Shown: positions 39,393 to 49,995, counted from the first letter of the stretch. The stretch is 64,000 nucleotides of DNA from Pseudomonas entomophila (GCF_013523125.1 NZ_JAAMQJ010000003.1:124001-188000); one strand, 5' to 3'. The notes: generated by a model from the sequence alone, not told the origin. Translations and numbers: made by a program.

Positions 39393-40655
39393 ATGACGCC
39401 TCTTCTGCACATCACCCCACGCCGCGCGCTGGCCTTCGGCCTGATCCTGGCGCTCTTCGAGCTCTTGACCTACCTGGCCAGCGATGCCGTCATGCCAGCC
39501 ATGCCGGTGGTGGTCGCCGACCTCCAGGCCAGCCCTGACTACATTCCCCATGCGCTCAACCTGTACCTGCTCGGCGGGGTGGTGCTGCAATGGCTGATCG
39601 GCCCGTTGGCCGACCGTTATGGCCGGCGGCCCTTGCTGCTGAGTGGCTGCGCCTGCTTCGCCGTCGCCTGCCTGGCTACCTACTGGGTGCATGACATCGG
39701 CTTGTTCAATCTGCTGCGGCTGCTGCAGGGCATCGGCCTGGGCTTCGTCGTCACGGTCAGCTACCCCGCGCTGAACGAGGCGTTCAGCGAGGCCGACGCG
39801 GTGCGCATGATGGCATTGCTGGCCAATATCGCCTTGCTGTCGCCGCTACTAGGGCCATTGATCGGCACCCTGATGCTGCAATGGCTCGACTGGCGCTGGC
39901 TGTTCGTGGCTTTCGCTGCGGGCGCGGTGCTGACCTGGCTGGCGCTCTACCGACTGATGCCGGAAACCTTGGGCGTGGAGCGCCGCGATGGATCGCGCCT
40001 GCCGTTCACGCCGATCCATGTGCTGCCCTTGGTGCAAGGCTATGGGCGTTTACTGGCCAATGGCCGCTTCATCGCCGGCAGCGTGGCCCTGGGGCTGGTC
40101 AGCCTGCCGTTGATCGGCTGGATCGGCCTGTCGCCCGTGCTGCTGATCCACGACGAAGGACTCAGTACCCTGGCGTATGCGCTCTGGCAGCTTCCGGTCT
40201 TCGCCGGGCTGATCGGCGGCAACCTGATCATCAACCGCATCGCCGATCGCTACCCGCTGCACCGGCTGGTGCAAGGCGCACTGTGGCCGTACCTGGCCGG
40301 CCTGCTGGGCATGCTGCTGGCGACGGCTTGGTGGCCGAGCGTGCTCAGTCTCGTGATCGGGCTGACGGTCTACGCCTTGGGCCTCGGCGTGGCCAACGCC
40401 GTGCTGTACCGGCTGACGCTGTTCGCCAGCGATCAGAGCAAAGGGCTGGTGTCGGCGATGCTGGGCATGATCACCATCGCCTTGCTGGGGCTGGGGGGTG
40501 TGCTGATGGCCATGCTCGGGGCGGGTGCCAGTCTGCTGCACTTCGCCGTGATTGCCGGCGTGGCCGGCGCCTTGGCCCTGTGGCCATTGCGCCGGGTGAT
40601 CCGCGACAGCCGTGGAGCGTTCGAGGGCGCCAGAGGCGAGCCTTCCGCGCTCTGA
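39393..40655 (+). CDS. mdfA: MdfA-like multidrug exporter, MFS
   Basis: A 420-residue, 12-span transporter close to E. coli MdfA along its length. Motif A is GPLADRYGRRPLLL. The two acidic residues that define MdfA proton/drug coupling in span 1 are kept with the same 8-residue spacing: Glu23 and Asp31 in FELLTYLASDAVMP (E26 and D34 in E. coli). Motif C is around GLGFVVTVSYPALNEAF, and LTLFASDQSKGLVSA matches the C-terminal block. Substrates in this species are unknown; cationic drugs and chloramphenicol are exported by MdfA. It begins 55 bp after the heptamer array. Confidence 0.88.
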   Translation: MTPLLHITPRRALAFGLILALFELLTYLASDAVMPAMPVVVADLQASPDYIPHALNLYLLGGVVLQWLIGPLADRYGRRPLLLSGCACFAVACLATYWVHDIGLFNLLRLLQGIGLGFVVTVSYPALNEAFSEADAVRMMALLANIALLSPLLGPLIGTLMLQWLDWRWLFVAFAAGAVLTWLALYRLMPETLGVERRDGSRLPFTPIHVLPLVQGYGRLLANGRFIAGSVALGLVSLPLIGWIGLSPVLLIHDEGLSTLAYALWQLPVFAGLIGGNLIINRIADRYPLHRLVQGALWPYLAGLLGMLLATAWWPSVLSLVIGLTVYALGLGVANAVLYRLTLFASDQSKGLVSAMLGMITIALLGLGGVLMAMLGAGASLLHFAVIAGVAGALALWPLRRVIRDSRGAFEGARGEPSAL

Positions 40656-42203
40656 TCAGGGCGTGTCGGTGGTCTGCGGTTCGCTCAGTGCCTGCTTGCC
40701 GCGGCCGACCTCCTGATGCCAGTGCAGGGCGATCAGGATCAGGGTCGGGACCCCGAGCAGGGCGGTGATCAGGAAGAAGTTGTGGTAGCCGAGCTTTTCC
40801 ACCATGACCCCCGAATAACCGCCGATCAGGCGCGGAAGCAGCAGCATGATCGAGCTGAGCAGGGCGTACTGGGTGGCGGAGAACTTCAGGTTGGTGAGGC
40901 TCGACAGGTAGGCCACGAAGGCCGAGGTCGCCAGCCCCGAGCTGAAGTTGTCCAGCGAGATGGTCACCACCAGCATCTGCAGGTTCGGCCCCATGTCGGC
41001 CAGCATCAGGAACAGAATGTTGGTGGCCGCCGATGCCGCGCCGCCGATGAACAGGATCGGCAGGATGCCGAAGCGCACGATCAGCAGGCCGCCAGCGCCG
41101 GCGCCGACCAGGGTCATGATCAGGCCGAAGATCTTGCTCACGCTGGCGATCTGGTCCTTGGTGAAGCCCTGATCGATGTAGAACACGTTGGCCATCACGC
41201 CCATCACCGTGTCGGACATCCGGTAGGTGGCGATCAGCCCCAGCAGCAGCAACGCCTGCCAGCGGTAGCGCACGATGAAGTCGTTGATGGGCGTCAGCAC
41301 CGGCGCCAGGCCGCGCCGGCCCATGGAGGACAGGCAGGCCCAGGTCAGGCTGGTGTAGAGGATCGCGCGCAGGAAGGCCCGGTCCTCGAGCAGCAGGTCC
41401 AGCGGCGTGGCGCTGCCGAAGACCATGCTGGCCCAGTCGGTGTTGAACAATTGCGTGAACATCGCCGGCACCGAGACCAGCAGGATGATCAGCACAAACA
41501 CCGAGGCCAGCTGGTGGGTCAGGCCATAGCGCGCGGCCGACAGCTGGGTCTGCAAGGCGACCGGCGGTTCGCGCATGACCAGCGTGGTGAACACCGCCGG
41601 CAGCATGATCAGGCCGAACAGGACGTAAGTCCCGGTCCAGGCTTCGTGCAGGTAGCTGAAGCCGGTGGAGCCGAACCACTCGGCGAAGAATAGCGCGCCG
41701 GCGGTGGCGAGCAGGGCGGCAATGCGGTAGCCGGCCATGTAGCTGGCCGCCAGGGCCGCCTGACGCTGGTCGTCGGCGATCTCCAGACGGTAGGCGTCCA
41801 CGGCGATGTCCTGGGTGGCCGAGGCAAAGGCCACCAGCACGGCCAGGGCGATCAGCCAGGAAAGATGCTTCTGTGGATCGCACAGCCCCATGCCGATCAG
41901 CCCGGCCATCACCAGGACCTGCGACAGCAACAGCCAGGAACGTCGTCGACCCAGCCGCCCGAGCACCGGCAGGCGCCATTGGTCGAGCAGCGGCGACCAC
42001 ACCCATTTGAACGCATACGCCAACCCGATCAGGCTGGCATAGCCGATCGTTTCCCGGGCCACACCGGCCTCGCGCAACCAGACCGACAGCGTCGAGAACA
42101 CCAGCATGTACGGCAACCCGGCAGCGAATCCAAGCAGCAGTAGCACCAGCGTGGACGGGCTGGCATAGGCAGCGAGCGCAGCGCGCCAGGTTTTACGGGG
42201 CAT
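40656..42203 (-). CDS. ampG: Muropeptide permease AmpG
   Basis: A 515-residue MFS-type permease with about 14 spans. SPSTLVLLLLGFAAGLPYMLV, FKWVWSPLLDQWRLP, GRRRSWLLLSQ and ATQDIAVDAYRLE are AmpG signatures. It imports GlcNAc-anhydroMurNAc-peptides for recycling and, in Pseudomonas, feeds the AmpR signal that controls ampC beta-lactamase. It abuts mdfA tail to tail with no spacer (stops at 40655/40656). Confidence 0.95.
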   Translation of the reverse strand: MPRKTWRAALAAYASPSTLVLLLLGFAAGLPYMLVFSTLSVWLREAGVARETIGYASLIGLAYAFKWVWSPLLDQWRLPVLGRLGRRRSWLLLSQVLVMAGLIGMGLCDPQKHLSWLIALAVLVAFASATQDIAVDAYRLEIADDQRQAALAASYMAGYRIAALLATAGALFFAEWFGSTGFSYLHEAWTGTYVLFGLIMLPAVFTTLVMREPPVALQTQLSAARYGLTHQLASVFVLIILLVSVPAMFTQLFNTDWASMVFGSATPLDLLLEDRAFLRAILYTSLTWACLSSMGRRGLAPVLTPINDFIVRYRWQALLLLGLIATYRMSDTVMGVMANVFYIDQGFTKDQIASVSKIFGLIMTLVGAGAGGLLIVRFGILPILFIGGAASAATNILFLMLADMGPNLQMLVVTISLDNFSSGLATSAFVAYLSSLTNLKFSATQYALLSSIMLLLPRLIGGYSGVMVEKLGYHNFFLITALLGVPTLILIALHWHQEVGRGKQALSEPQTTDTP

Positions 42204-42246
42204 GGAGCAACATCTGCCTCAAGGTTGCGAAAACAAAGCGCGCACT

Positions 42247-42600
42247 CTAACCGCTGTGCTCCACCGGGCGCCAGCCATGGCGCAACATATCCACACGATT
42301 GTTTCGCACGGTCACGCCTTCGGCACGCAGCCGTGCGCGCTGCTCGTCCCCTGAGACCGTACCGGATGCCAGGCAGAGACGCCCTCCGGCACCCAGGACC
42401 CGGTGCCACGGCAGCCGGGTGCCGTCAGGCAACTGACTCAAGGCGCGCCCGACCCAGCGCGCGATCGGCCCCAGTCCGGCTAGGTCGGCCAGTTGGCCAT
42501 AGCTGACCACCTTGCCAGGTGGCACCTGATCGAGCACCAGGAACAGCGCCATTCGTCGGGCCTCTGCCTGCTCGGCGGTCAAGCTGCCGGCCTTGGCCAT
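42247..42600 (-). CDS. Alkyltransferase-like DNA-binding protein (ATL)
   Basis: A 117-residue protein of the O6-alkylguanine transferase C-terminal fold: VLDQVPPGKVVSYGQLADLAG and ALSQLPDGTRLPWHRVLGAGG. The active-site PCHR of the transferase reads PWHR, the Trp form found in E. coli YbaZ and other ATLs. Such proteins flip and flag O6-alkylguanine for nucleotide excision repair without dealkylating it. I start at ATG 42600 (MAKAGSLT), giving ATL length. Divergent from the DUF481 gene. Confidence 0.93.
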   Translation of the reverse strand: MAKAGSLTAEQAEARRMALFLVLDQVPPGKVVSYGQLADLAGLGPIARWVGRALSQLPDGTRLPWHRVLGAGGRLCLASGTVSGDEQRARLRAEGVTVRNNRVDMLRHGWRPVEHSG

Positions 42601-42751
42601 CAGCGTGACGCCTGATGAGACGGGACAGTGAGGAAGGGGCAGGGCAAGATGAGAACGGAACTCAGGTGCATGGGCGTGGTCTGTCCTTGCTTGAATGAAA
42701 GGTAGCCGGATAATGCCTGCCTTTGTCCCTGAATCTAACCCATAGTCGCTT

Positions 42752-43759
42752 ATGTACTCACGCCTTCTGTTGTGCCTCACCACTGTTGCATTGTCCTCGC
42801 CTGCGTTGGCCGACACCGTCTGGATGAAGAACGGTGACCGACTCAGCGGCAAGATCAAGGTGTTCGATGGCGGCAAATTGCTGCTCGACACACCTTATGG
42901 TGGTTCTGTCGCTCTGGATTGGAAGCAGGTCAAGACCCTCGAAAGCGATCAGGAGCTGCTGGTCAAGCAGGATGCCTACAGTGGCGAGAAGGCCAAGGCA
43001 CTCACGGCTGCTGACGCAGGCAAGGTCACCCTGGCCAATGGCGAAGCGCCCAAGACCGTGGAGCTGGCGTCCATCCAGCAGATCCTCAAGCCCAAGCCGC
43101 TGGTGCAGGATCTGGTCTGGAAAGGCAACGTCGACCTGGCGCTGGACTACAAGCGCGCCGAGAACGACACCGACGACTACGACATCGACTTCAAGACCAC
43201 CGCACGGCACGGTCGCTGGCGGCACAGCGCCGACGGCGAATACAACCGCGAGACCAAGGATGACGTGACCACCACGGACAACTGGAGCGCCGAATACGCC
43301 CTGGACCGCTTCCTCACCGATCAGTGGTTCTGGCAGGGACGCCTGGAGTACAAACGCGACCACGTGGAGGACCTGGCGCGCCAGCGCACGGTCGGTACCG
43401 GTCCGGGCTACCAGTTCTGGGACGACGAACTGGGGGCGTTCTCGCTGGGTAGCCTGCTCAACCGCACCGACTATGAATATGCCGATGGCGGCAAGGACAA
43501 CTTCTATTCCGTGGCCATGAAATGGGACTACAACCGCTATCTGATCGGCAAGAAGGTCGAGCTGTTCACCAATGGTGAGCTGGGCAAGCCGCTGGGCAAC
43601 GTGGCCGACTATGCGCTGGATGCCGAGGTCGGGTTGCGCTACAAGGTCACCGATTGGGCGTCGCTGAACCTCAAGGCCGAGAAGGACGTGATCAGCGGGA
43701 CTAGCGGGAGCGATCTGGAGAAGACGCGGTACACGGCAGGGTTTGGGGTGGCCTGGTAA
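42752..43759 (+). CDS. DUF481 outer-membrane beta-barrel protein
   Basis: A 335-residue secreted protein: signal peptide MYSRLLLCLTTVALSSPALA, cleavage after ALA. Residues about 22-110 carry two short repeats of the form DTVWMKNGDRLSGKI and GKVTLANGE, a beta-rich periplasmic domain. From about residue 128 the DUF481 domain shows alternating strands (WKGNVDLALDYKRAEND...) and the protein ends GFGVAW, with a terminal aromatic as in barrels inserted by BAM. Substrate or role is unknown; E. coli YdiY is a distant relative. ATG 42752 follows the ATL gene divergently. Confidence 0.88.
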   Translation: MYSRLLLCLTTVALSSPALADTVWMKNGDRLSGKIKVFDGGKLLLDTPYGGSVALDWKQVKTLESDQELLVKQDAYSGEKAKALTAADAGKVTLANGEAPKTVELASIQQILKPKPLVQDLVWKGNVDLALDYKRAENDTDDYDIDFKTTARHGRWRHSADGEYNRETKDDVTTTDNWSAEYALDRFLTDQWFWQGRLEYKRDHVEDLARQRTVGTGPGYQFWDDELGAFSLGSLLNRTDYEYADGGKDNFYSVAMKWDYNRYLIGKKVELFTNGELGKPLGNVADYALDAEVGLRYKVTDWASLNLKAEKDVISGTSGSDLEKTRYTAGFGVAW

Positions 43760-43845
43760 GTAGAGGGGCGAGCTGTAAGCCGCAACTACAAGCTACAAGG
43801 GTAAGCGAGGTGGGGCCAGCCGTGTCCAGCCATGAAACGCGGTGA

Positions 43846-44005
43846 CTGACTCTGTGGGCCCTGCGGGCCCAATCGCGGCACTGGGGCCGCTCCTACACCC
43901 GTAGTCCCACCGCGGGGTTGCAGGCTATCGCGGTCATTTGTGGGAGTGGCCCCTGCCGGGGCGCCGGACCGGCCGCGATTGGGCCCGCAGGGCCCACAGA
44001 GTCAG
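43846..44005. repeat. REP-based inverted repeat (REPIN-like), copy 2
   Basis: A 160-bp element with perfect 33-bp outer arms (43846-43878 and 43973-44005), each containing CTCTGTGGGCCCTGCGGGCC or its complement. The inside holds GGGGCCGCTCC and its partner GGAGTGGCCCC. The segment 43883-43936 equals the complement of 33957-34010. The remaining gap between genes (43760-44074) contains a degenerate heptamer stretch (CTACAAGCTACAAG near 43783) and no gene. Confidence 0.9.
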
Positions 44006-44074
44006 CCCCGCCTAACTTTCCCCTCTGCCTGACTCTCAACGCCCTACACTTGCCACTTGCCACGGAACCCGACC

Positions 44075-44806
44075 ATGAGCGCCATCCCCCTGCGCAACGC
44101 CCGCGAACTGCTGCTCAAGGCGTATCAAGGTGTCCTCTCGACGCATTCCAAGGCCATGCCGGGCTTTCCCTTCGGTTCGAGCGTACCGTACTGCCTGGAT
44201 GCCCAGGGCCAGCCGCTGATCCTGATCAGCCGTATCGCCCAGCACACCCATAACCTGCTGGCCGATCCCAAGTGTTCGCTGCTGGTCGGTGAGCGCGATG
44301 CAGCGGACGTACAAGCCGTAGGACGTCTGACGATACTGGCGCAGGCCCGCAAGCTGGAAGGTGCCGAGGCGCTGGACCTCGCTGCCCAGCGCTATTACCG
44401 CTACTTCCCGGAATCGGCCGGCTACCACCAGGCGCATGCGTTCGATTTCTGGGTTCTCGAACCCGTCCGGCACCGCTATATCGGTGGGTTCGGCGCCATC
44501 CACTGGCTCGATCAGTTGACCCTGGCCAATCCCTTCGTCGGCGCCGTCGAGGCCCGCATGCTCGAACACATGAACAGCGACCATGCCGACGCGCTCGCCC
44601 ATTATGTCCGTCTGGCCGGCCTGCCTGACACGGCGCCTGCCTGTCTGGTGGGGTTGGACAGCGAAGGGCTGCACCTGCGTATCGGGCCTGCACTGTACTG
44701 GCTGCCATTTCCCATGGTTTGCAACACGCCGACACAAGTGCGCGAGGCCTTGGTGTGCCTGGCCCACGCTTCCCATTGGCCGACCGCTCAGAAGGCCGCG
44801 GGTTGA
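44075..44806 (+). CDS. HugZ-like haem-utilisation / PNPOx-fold protein
   Basis: A 243-residue protein with a split-barrel FMN-binding-like domain (GVLSTHSKAMPGFPFGSSVPYCLD, LISRIAQHTHNLLADPKCSLLV) and a C-terminal DUF2470 domain (ARMLEHMNSDHADALAHYVRLAGL). This layout is that of HugZ/HutZ haem-degrading proteins and plant GluBP. The call to haem utilisation is by family; the haem-ligand His of HugZ cannot be placed with confidence. ATG 44075 has GGA upstream; a TTG at 44057 is the only longer start. Confidence 0.82.
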   Translation: MSAIPLRNARELLLKAYQGVLSTHSKAMPGFPFGSSVPYCLDAQGQPLILISRIAQHTHNLLADPKCSLLVGERDAADVQAVGRLTILAQARKLEGAEALDLAAQRYYRYFPESAGYHQAHAFDFWVLEPVRHRYIGGFGAIHWLDQLTLANPFVGAVEARMLEHMNSDHADALAHYVRLAGLPDTAPACLVGLDSEGLHLRIGPALYWLPFPMVCNTPTQVREALVCLAHASHWPTAQKAAG

Positions 44807-44871
44807 AATAGCGATTGATTGCATCCATCTGGGGTCTTACTGGAAGGCTGTCTTCCGCAGAGGATCCCTTG

Positions 44872-45333
44872 ATGCGTGTTTTTCTCCTGCTGTTCCTGAT
44901 TTTCCCGGTGCTGGAGCTGTTCGTCTTCGTCCGAGTCAGCGCCGCCATCGGCTTCTTCCCGGCCTTGCTGCTGATCATCGCCGGTTCCGCGCTGGGCATC
45001 GTGGTGATGCGCCTGGCGGGTCTGGCCACGGCGTTGCGCGCCCGTGAAAGCATCCAGCGCGGCGAACTGCCGGCCGAAGACATGTTCCAGGGCCTGATGA
45101 TGGCCCTCGGCGGCGGTCTGTTGCTGATCCCCGGCTTCATCAGCGACGTGCTCGGCGTGCTGTGCCTGCTGCCGTTCACCCGCCGCCTGATCGCCCGCAA
45201 GCTGCGACAGCGGGCCGAGGCCCAGACCATGCGTCAGCGCGCGTTCAACGACGACCCGCTGGCCGGCCGCCCCCAGCAGCCCGGCCACCGTCCGAACGTC
45301 ATCGAGGGCGAGTACCAGCGACGCGACCAGTGA
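44872..45333 (+). CDS. fxsA: FxsA family inner-membrane protein
   Basis: A 153-residue protein beginning MRVFLLLFLIFPVLELFVFVRVSAAIG, the FxsA N-terminus, with three to four spans: FPALLLIIAGSALGIVVM, then GLMMALGGGLLLIPGFISDVLGVLCLLP. The tail is polar. FxsA limits exclusion of phage T7 by F plasmid when overproduced in E. coli; the native role is unknown. AGAGGA precedes ATG 44872. Immediate upstream neighbour of groESL, as in other Pseudomonas and enterobacteria. Confidence 0.93.
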   Translation: MRVFLLLFLIFPVLELFVFVRVSAAIGFFPALLLIIAGSALGIVVMRLAGLATALRARESIQRGELPAEDMFQGLMMALGGGLLLIPGFISDVLGVLCLLPFTRRLIARKLRQRAEAQTMRQRAFNDDPLAGRPQQPGHRPNVIEGEYQRRDQ

Positions 45334-45358
45334 CCAGACCGGTCATGCGCAATCACGA

Positions 45359-45379
45359 CGGCCCCGAAAGGGGCCGTTT
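45359..45379 (+). terminator. Terminator after fxsA
   Basis: Stem CGGCCCC / GGGGCCG with a GAAA tetraloop, followed by only three T. It separates fxsA from the groES promoter. Confidence 0.7.
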
Positions 45380-45424
45380 GCGTAGAGGGGTGATCGCGGC
45401 GCGAAAAAAAATCCAGATCACACC

Positions 45425-45452
45425 CTTGTAATCGAAGTCGGCGGCCTCATGT
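45425..45452 (+). promoter_or_regulatory. Heat-shock (sigma32) promoter of groESL
   Basis: CTTGTAA at 45425-45431, a 13-bp spacer, and CCTCATGT at 45445-45452 fit the sigma32 consensus (CTTGAAA, 13-17 bp, CCCCATNT) with two mismatches. It is 150 bp upstream of the groES ATG. No CIRCE palindrome is present. Confidence 0.8.
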
Positions 45453-45602
45453 TGGAGTCACCGCAAGGTTTCCGGCGCGTCTGGCGCCGGACATAACTTT
45501 GGTGACCTGCCTGAGGCGGGTCATCTCCGGCTACGCCGGACCGTATCAAACCCGCCGGTGTCGACACCGGCCGATGAAAACCACACTTGGGAGAGATCGA
45601 CA

Positions 45603-45896
45603 ATGAAGCTTCGTCCTCTGCATGACCGCGTCGTCATCCGTCGCAGCGAAGAAGAATCCAAAACCGCTGGCGGTATCGTCCTGCCGGGTTCGGCCGCTGA
45701 AAAACCAAACCGTGGCGAGATCGTCGCCGTCGGTACCGGCCGTGTGCTCGACAGCGGCGAAGTGCGTGCGCTGGCCGTGAAAGTGGGTGACAAGGTCGTG
45801 TTCGGCCCGTACTCGGGCAGCAACACCGTGAAGGTCGACGGTGAGGACCTGCTGGTGATGAGCGAGAACGAAATCCTCGCCGTCATCGAAGCTTGA
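45603..45896 (+). CDS. groES: Co-chaperonin GroES
   Basis: A 97-residue protein: [18 protein letters not shown] at the start, the mobile loop [11 protein letters not shown], and the C-terminal [16 protein letters not shown]. It caps GroEL for folding inside the cavity. ATG 45603 has GGAGAG upstream; the frame is open further 5' but the family begins MKLRPLHDR. 44 bp before groEL. Confidence 0.99.
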   Translation: MKLRPLHDRVVIRRSEEESKTAGGIVLPGSAAEKPNRGEIVAVGTGRVLDSGEVRALAVKVGDKVVFGPYSGSNTVKVDGEDLLVMSENEILAVIEA

Positions 45897-45934
45897 TTCC
45901 CCGATTTCCGGTAACCCCAGCATTTAAGGATTGA

Positions 45935-47584
<1,650 letters not shown>

Positions 47585-47665
47585 CAGCCGACCGGCCTGC
47601 ATGACCCCTATGGGTCACACCCTGTAGCAGTGTCTGCACGAGCTCGCTTACGCAGGTGAGACCCT

Positions 47666-47706
47666 CAAAAATCCGGCATCAGTCCTCTGATGCCGGATTT
47701 TTTATT
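47666..47706 (+). terminator. Terminator of groESL
   Basis: Long stem AAAATCCGGCATCAG / CTGATGCCGGATTTT with a 4-nt loop, followed by TTTATTT. Confidence 0.94.
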
Positions 47707-47819
47707 TGAGGCTGCCAGGAAAGGTCATTCAACGAATCGACCAGTATGTCCGCGATCATAATGTCAAAAGTCGCTCCTCCTTTCTGGCCGATGCAGCCAT
47801 GGAGAAGCTGAGTCGATGA
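47706..47819 (+). pseudogene. HicB-like antitoxin remnant (C-terminal RHH half)
   Basis: From 47712 an open frame reads LPGKVIQRIDQYVRDHN then VKSRSSFLADAAMEKLSR and stops at 47817-47819. This is the ribbon-helix-helix tail of HicB-type antitoxins (strand LPxxLxxRID, helix YVxxH, then SRSxFLAxAA). The frame upstream ends in a TGA at 47688-47690, inside the groEL terminator; there is no ATG and no HicB N-terminal domain, and no HicA toxin beside it. I read it as a decayed gene end. A TTG at 47706 could in principle make a 37-residue RHH peptide, but no ribosome-binding site is evident. The rest of the 373-bp groEL-colR gap (47820-47957) shows no gene. Confidence 0.6.
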
Positions 47820-47957
47820 GCCGGCAGCAGGGCACGCGCTTCAGCCTCGTCGTGCGCCTCTTGCAAAGCTTTCTGTCCATGCCGCTTGAAGCCCTTCCCG
47901 CGATGCCCGTAAGCTGCGCCTGCCGCGCAGACCCCCGAGCGCCGCACAGGAGACCCG

Positions 47958-48641
47958 ATGCGCATCTTACTGGTTGAAGACAACCGCGATATTCTTGCCA
48001 ATCTTGCCGATTACCTCGGCATGAAGGGCTACACCGTCGACTGCGCCCAGGACGGCCTGTCCGGGCTGCACCTGGCGGCCACCGAGCACTACGACCTGAT
48101 CGTGCTCGACATCATGCTGCCGGGGATCGATGGTTACACCCTGTGCAAGCGCCTGCGCGAGGATGCACGGCGCGACACGCCAGTGATCATGCTCACGGCC
48201 CGCGATCAGTTGGACGACCGCCTCCAAGGCTTCCGCTCCGGCGCCGACGACTACCTGCTCAAGCCCTTCGCGCTGTCGGAACTGGCCGCCCGCATCGAGG
48301 CGGTCCTGCGCCGTGCCCAGGGCGGTGGACGCCGTGTGCTGCAGGTCGCCGACCTCACCTACGATCTGGACACGCTGGAGGTCAGCCGCGAAGGCCGGCC
48401 ACTGAAGCTCAACCCGGTCGGCCTCAAGCTGCTGGCGGTGCTGATGCAGAAGAGCCCCCACGTGCTGCGCCGCGAGGTCCTGGAAGAAACCCTGTGGGGC
48501 GACGATTGCCCGGACAGCGACAGCCTGCGCAGCCACGTGCACCAGCTTCGCCAGGTGATCGACAAGCCCTTCGAGCGCCCGCTGCTGCACACCGTCCACG
48601 GCGTCGGCTATCGCCTCGCCGAGGGTCGTGATGGAGTTTAG
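47958..48641 (+). CDS. colR: Response regulator ColR
   Basis: A 227-residue OmpR-family regulator. Receiver domain with phospho-acceptor Asp51 in LIVLDIMLPG and Lys in DDYLLKPFAL; C-terminal winged helix ending HTVHGVGYRLAE. The sequence is what I remember of ColR from P. putida and P. fluorescens, and the following genes (colS, methyltransferase, wapQ/inaA) match that locus. ColRS maintains outer-membrane integrity and zinc/iron tolerance, and was found as a root-colonisation system. ACAGGAGA precedes ATG 47958. It overlaps colS by about 11 bp. Confidence 0.93.
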   Translation: MRILLVEDNRDILANLADYLGMKGYTVDCAQDGLSGLHLAATEHYDLIVLDIMLPGIDGYTLCKRLREDARRDTPVIMLTARDQLDDRLQGFRSGADDYLLKPFALSELAARIEAVLRRAQGGGRRVLQVADLTYDLDTLEVSREGRPLKLNPVGLKLLAVLMQKSPHVLRREVLEETLWGDDCPDSDSLRSHVHQLRQVIDKPFERPLLHTVHGVGYRLAEGRDGV

Positions 48642-49959
48642 ACAGAGCCTTGCCCAACGCATCATCATCGCCTTCGCGCTGATGAGCGCCCTGGTCGCCG
48701 GGGCCTTTGCCTTCGGCATCGTCGCCACCGTGCACCTGGTCGAGGAGCGGCTGATCTCGGCCGTGCTCGGCGGCGACCTGCAGCGGCTGCTGCGCATGGA
48801 CAGCGTCAGTGACTGGAGCCACCGGCCACGCCCGGACCAGTTGTTCTATTTCAGCGATGGCCGCGACGACTTCGCCTTGCCCAAGGACCTGCATCACCTG
48901 ACGCCGGGTTTTCACGAAGTGTTCCGTGACCAGCTGTCCTACCACGCCATGGTCGAGATCGTCGACGGTCGCCACTACGTGCTGCTGCAGGACCAGAGCG
49001 ATTTCGAAGAGCGCGAGCGGCTGCTGTTCGCGGTGGTCATGGTCGGCTTCGTGCTGAGTCTGGCCCTGGCGACGTTCCTCGGTTGGGTCCTGGCGCGGCG
49101 GGTCATGGCGCCGGTCATCCGCCTGGCGCGCCAAGTGCGTCACCGCGACCAGCTGCTGGGCCTGGCGCCGCCCCTGGCGCCGGACTATGCCGCCGACGAG
49201 GTCGGGCAGCTGGCCGTGGCCTTCGACGACACCCTGGGGCGCCTGCGTGATGCACTGACGCGGGAGCGACTGTTCACCAGCGACGTCAGCCACGAACTGC
49301 GCACGCCCCTGATGGTGCTGGCCACCTCGTGCGAACTGCTGCAGGAAAACCCGGCCCTGGACAGCCGGGCACGCAACCAGGTCGAGCGCATTGCCCGGGC
49401 CACCGAGGAAATGCGTGAACTGGTCAAGACCTTCCTGATGCTGGCCAGGGCCCAGCGCGACGAAGGCGCAGTCGCCTCTCGAGCGTCGTTGCGGGAAGTG
49501 GCGGACGATTTGATCGGGGTCTGGCGCGACACCATCGAACAGAAAGGTCTGACCCTGCACTACGACGGTCGGGCCCAGGCTGGTTCGGTGCTCTACAACG
49601 CGACCTTCCTGCAGTCGGTGATGGGCAACCTGCTGCGCAACGCTGCGCACTATACCGATCATGGCTACATCCGCTTGAGCCTGGAGGCCGGCGGCTTCAG
49701 TGTCGAAGACAGTGGGGTCGGGATCCCCGAGGAGCAGCGCGAAGCGATGTTCCGACCCTTCGTACGGGGCGACGAGCGCCGTGGGGAAGGGCTGGGCCTG
49801 GGGCTGTCGCTGGTCCAGCGGATCTGCGACGACCAGGGCTGGCAGGTGACGCTGACGACGACGCTGCCTCACGGGTGTCGCTTCCAGGTCAATCTGGCAC
49901 CCAGCAAGACGGGCGGAACCGCGCCTGTGACGCCTGTCCACGAAAATGATCCCCCATGA
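48631..49959 (+). CDS. colS: Sensor histidine kinase ColS
   Basis: A 442-residue kinase: two spans (about 13-35 and 128-150) enclose a periplasmic domain of about 95 residues. Near its end is FEERER, containing an ExxE motif; in P. putida ColS an ExxE in this domain binds Fe3+ and Zn2+. HAMP-like linker, then H-box SDVSHELRTPLMVLA with His221, N-box GNLLRNAAHY, DSGVGIP and GEGLGLGLSLV. ATG 48631 is chosen; GTG 48628 is adjacent. Followed by a terminator and a ColR box. Confidence 0.93.
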   Translation: MEFRQSLAQRIIIAFALMSALVAGAFAFGIVATVHLVEERLISAVLGGDLQRLLRMDSVSDWSHRPRPDQLFYFSDGRDDFALPKDLHHLTPGFHEVFRDQLSYHAMVEIVDGRHYVLLQDQSDFEERERLLFAVVMVGFVLSLALATFLGWVLARRVMAPVIRLARQVRHRDQLLGLAPPLAPDYAADEVGQLAVAFDDTLGRLRDALTRERLFTSDVSHELRTPLMVLATSCELLQENPALDSRARNQVERIARATEEMRELVKTFLMLARAQRDEGAVASRASLREVADDLIGVWRDTIEQKGLTLHYDGRAQAGSVLYNATFLQSVMGNLLRNAAHYTDHGYIRLSLEAGGFSVEDSGVGIPEEQREAMFRPFVRGDERRGEGLGLGLSLVQRICDDQGWQVTLTTTLPHGCRFQVNLAPSKTGGTAPVTPVHENDPP

Positions 49960-49961
49960 AT

Positions 49962-49995
49962 CGTCGGAAAAGCCCGAAAGGGCTGACGGTTTTTT
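49962..49995 (+). terminator. Terminator after colS
   Basis: Stem CGTC...AGCCC / GGGCT-GACG with a GAAA loop and a small internal mismatch, followed by GTTTTTT. Its 3' arm and T-run are part of the ColR box. Confidence 0.78.

Noticed and set aside
39021..39692. Minus-strand ORF with a repeated SYKLQAT heptapeptide
   Set aside because: It is a by-product of the 7-bp DNA repeat, which stays open in several frames; its flanks are antisense to mscS and mdfA.
45333..45603. CIRCE/HrcA operator at groES
   Set aside because: No TTAGCACTC-type inverted repeat is present; the sigma32-like promoter accounts for heat control.
47756..48001. 81-codon minus-strand ORF upstream of colR
   Set aside because: It overlaps the colR start and the HicB remnant on the other strand, has no ribosome-binding site and no recognisable family.
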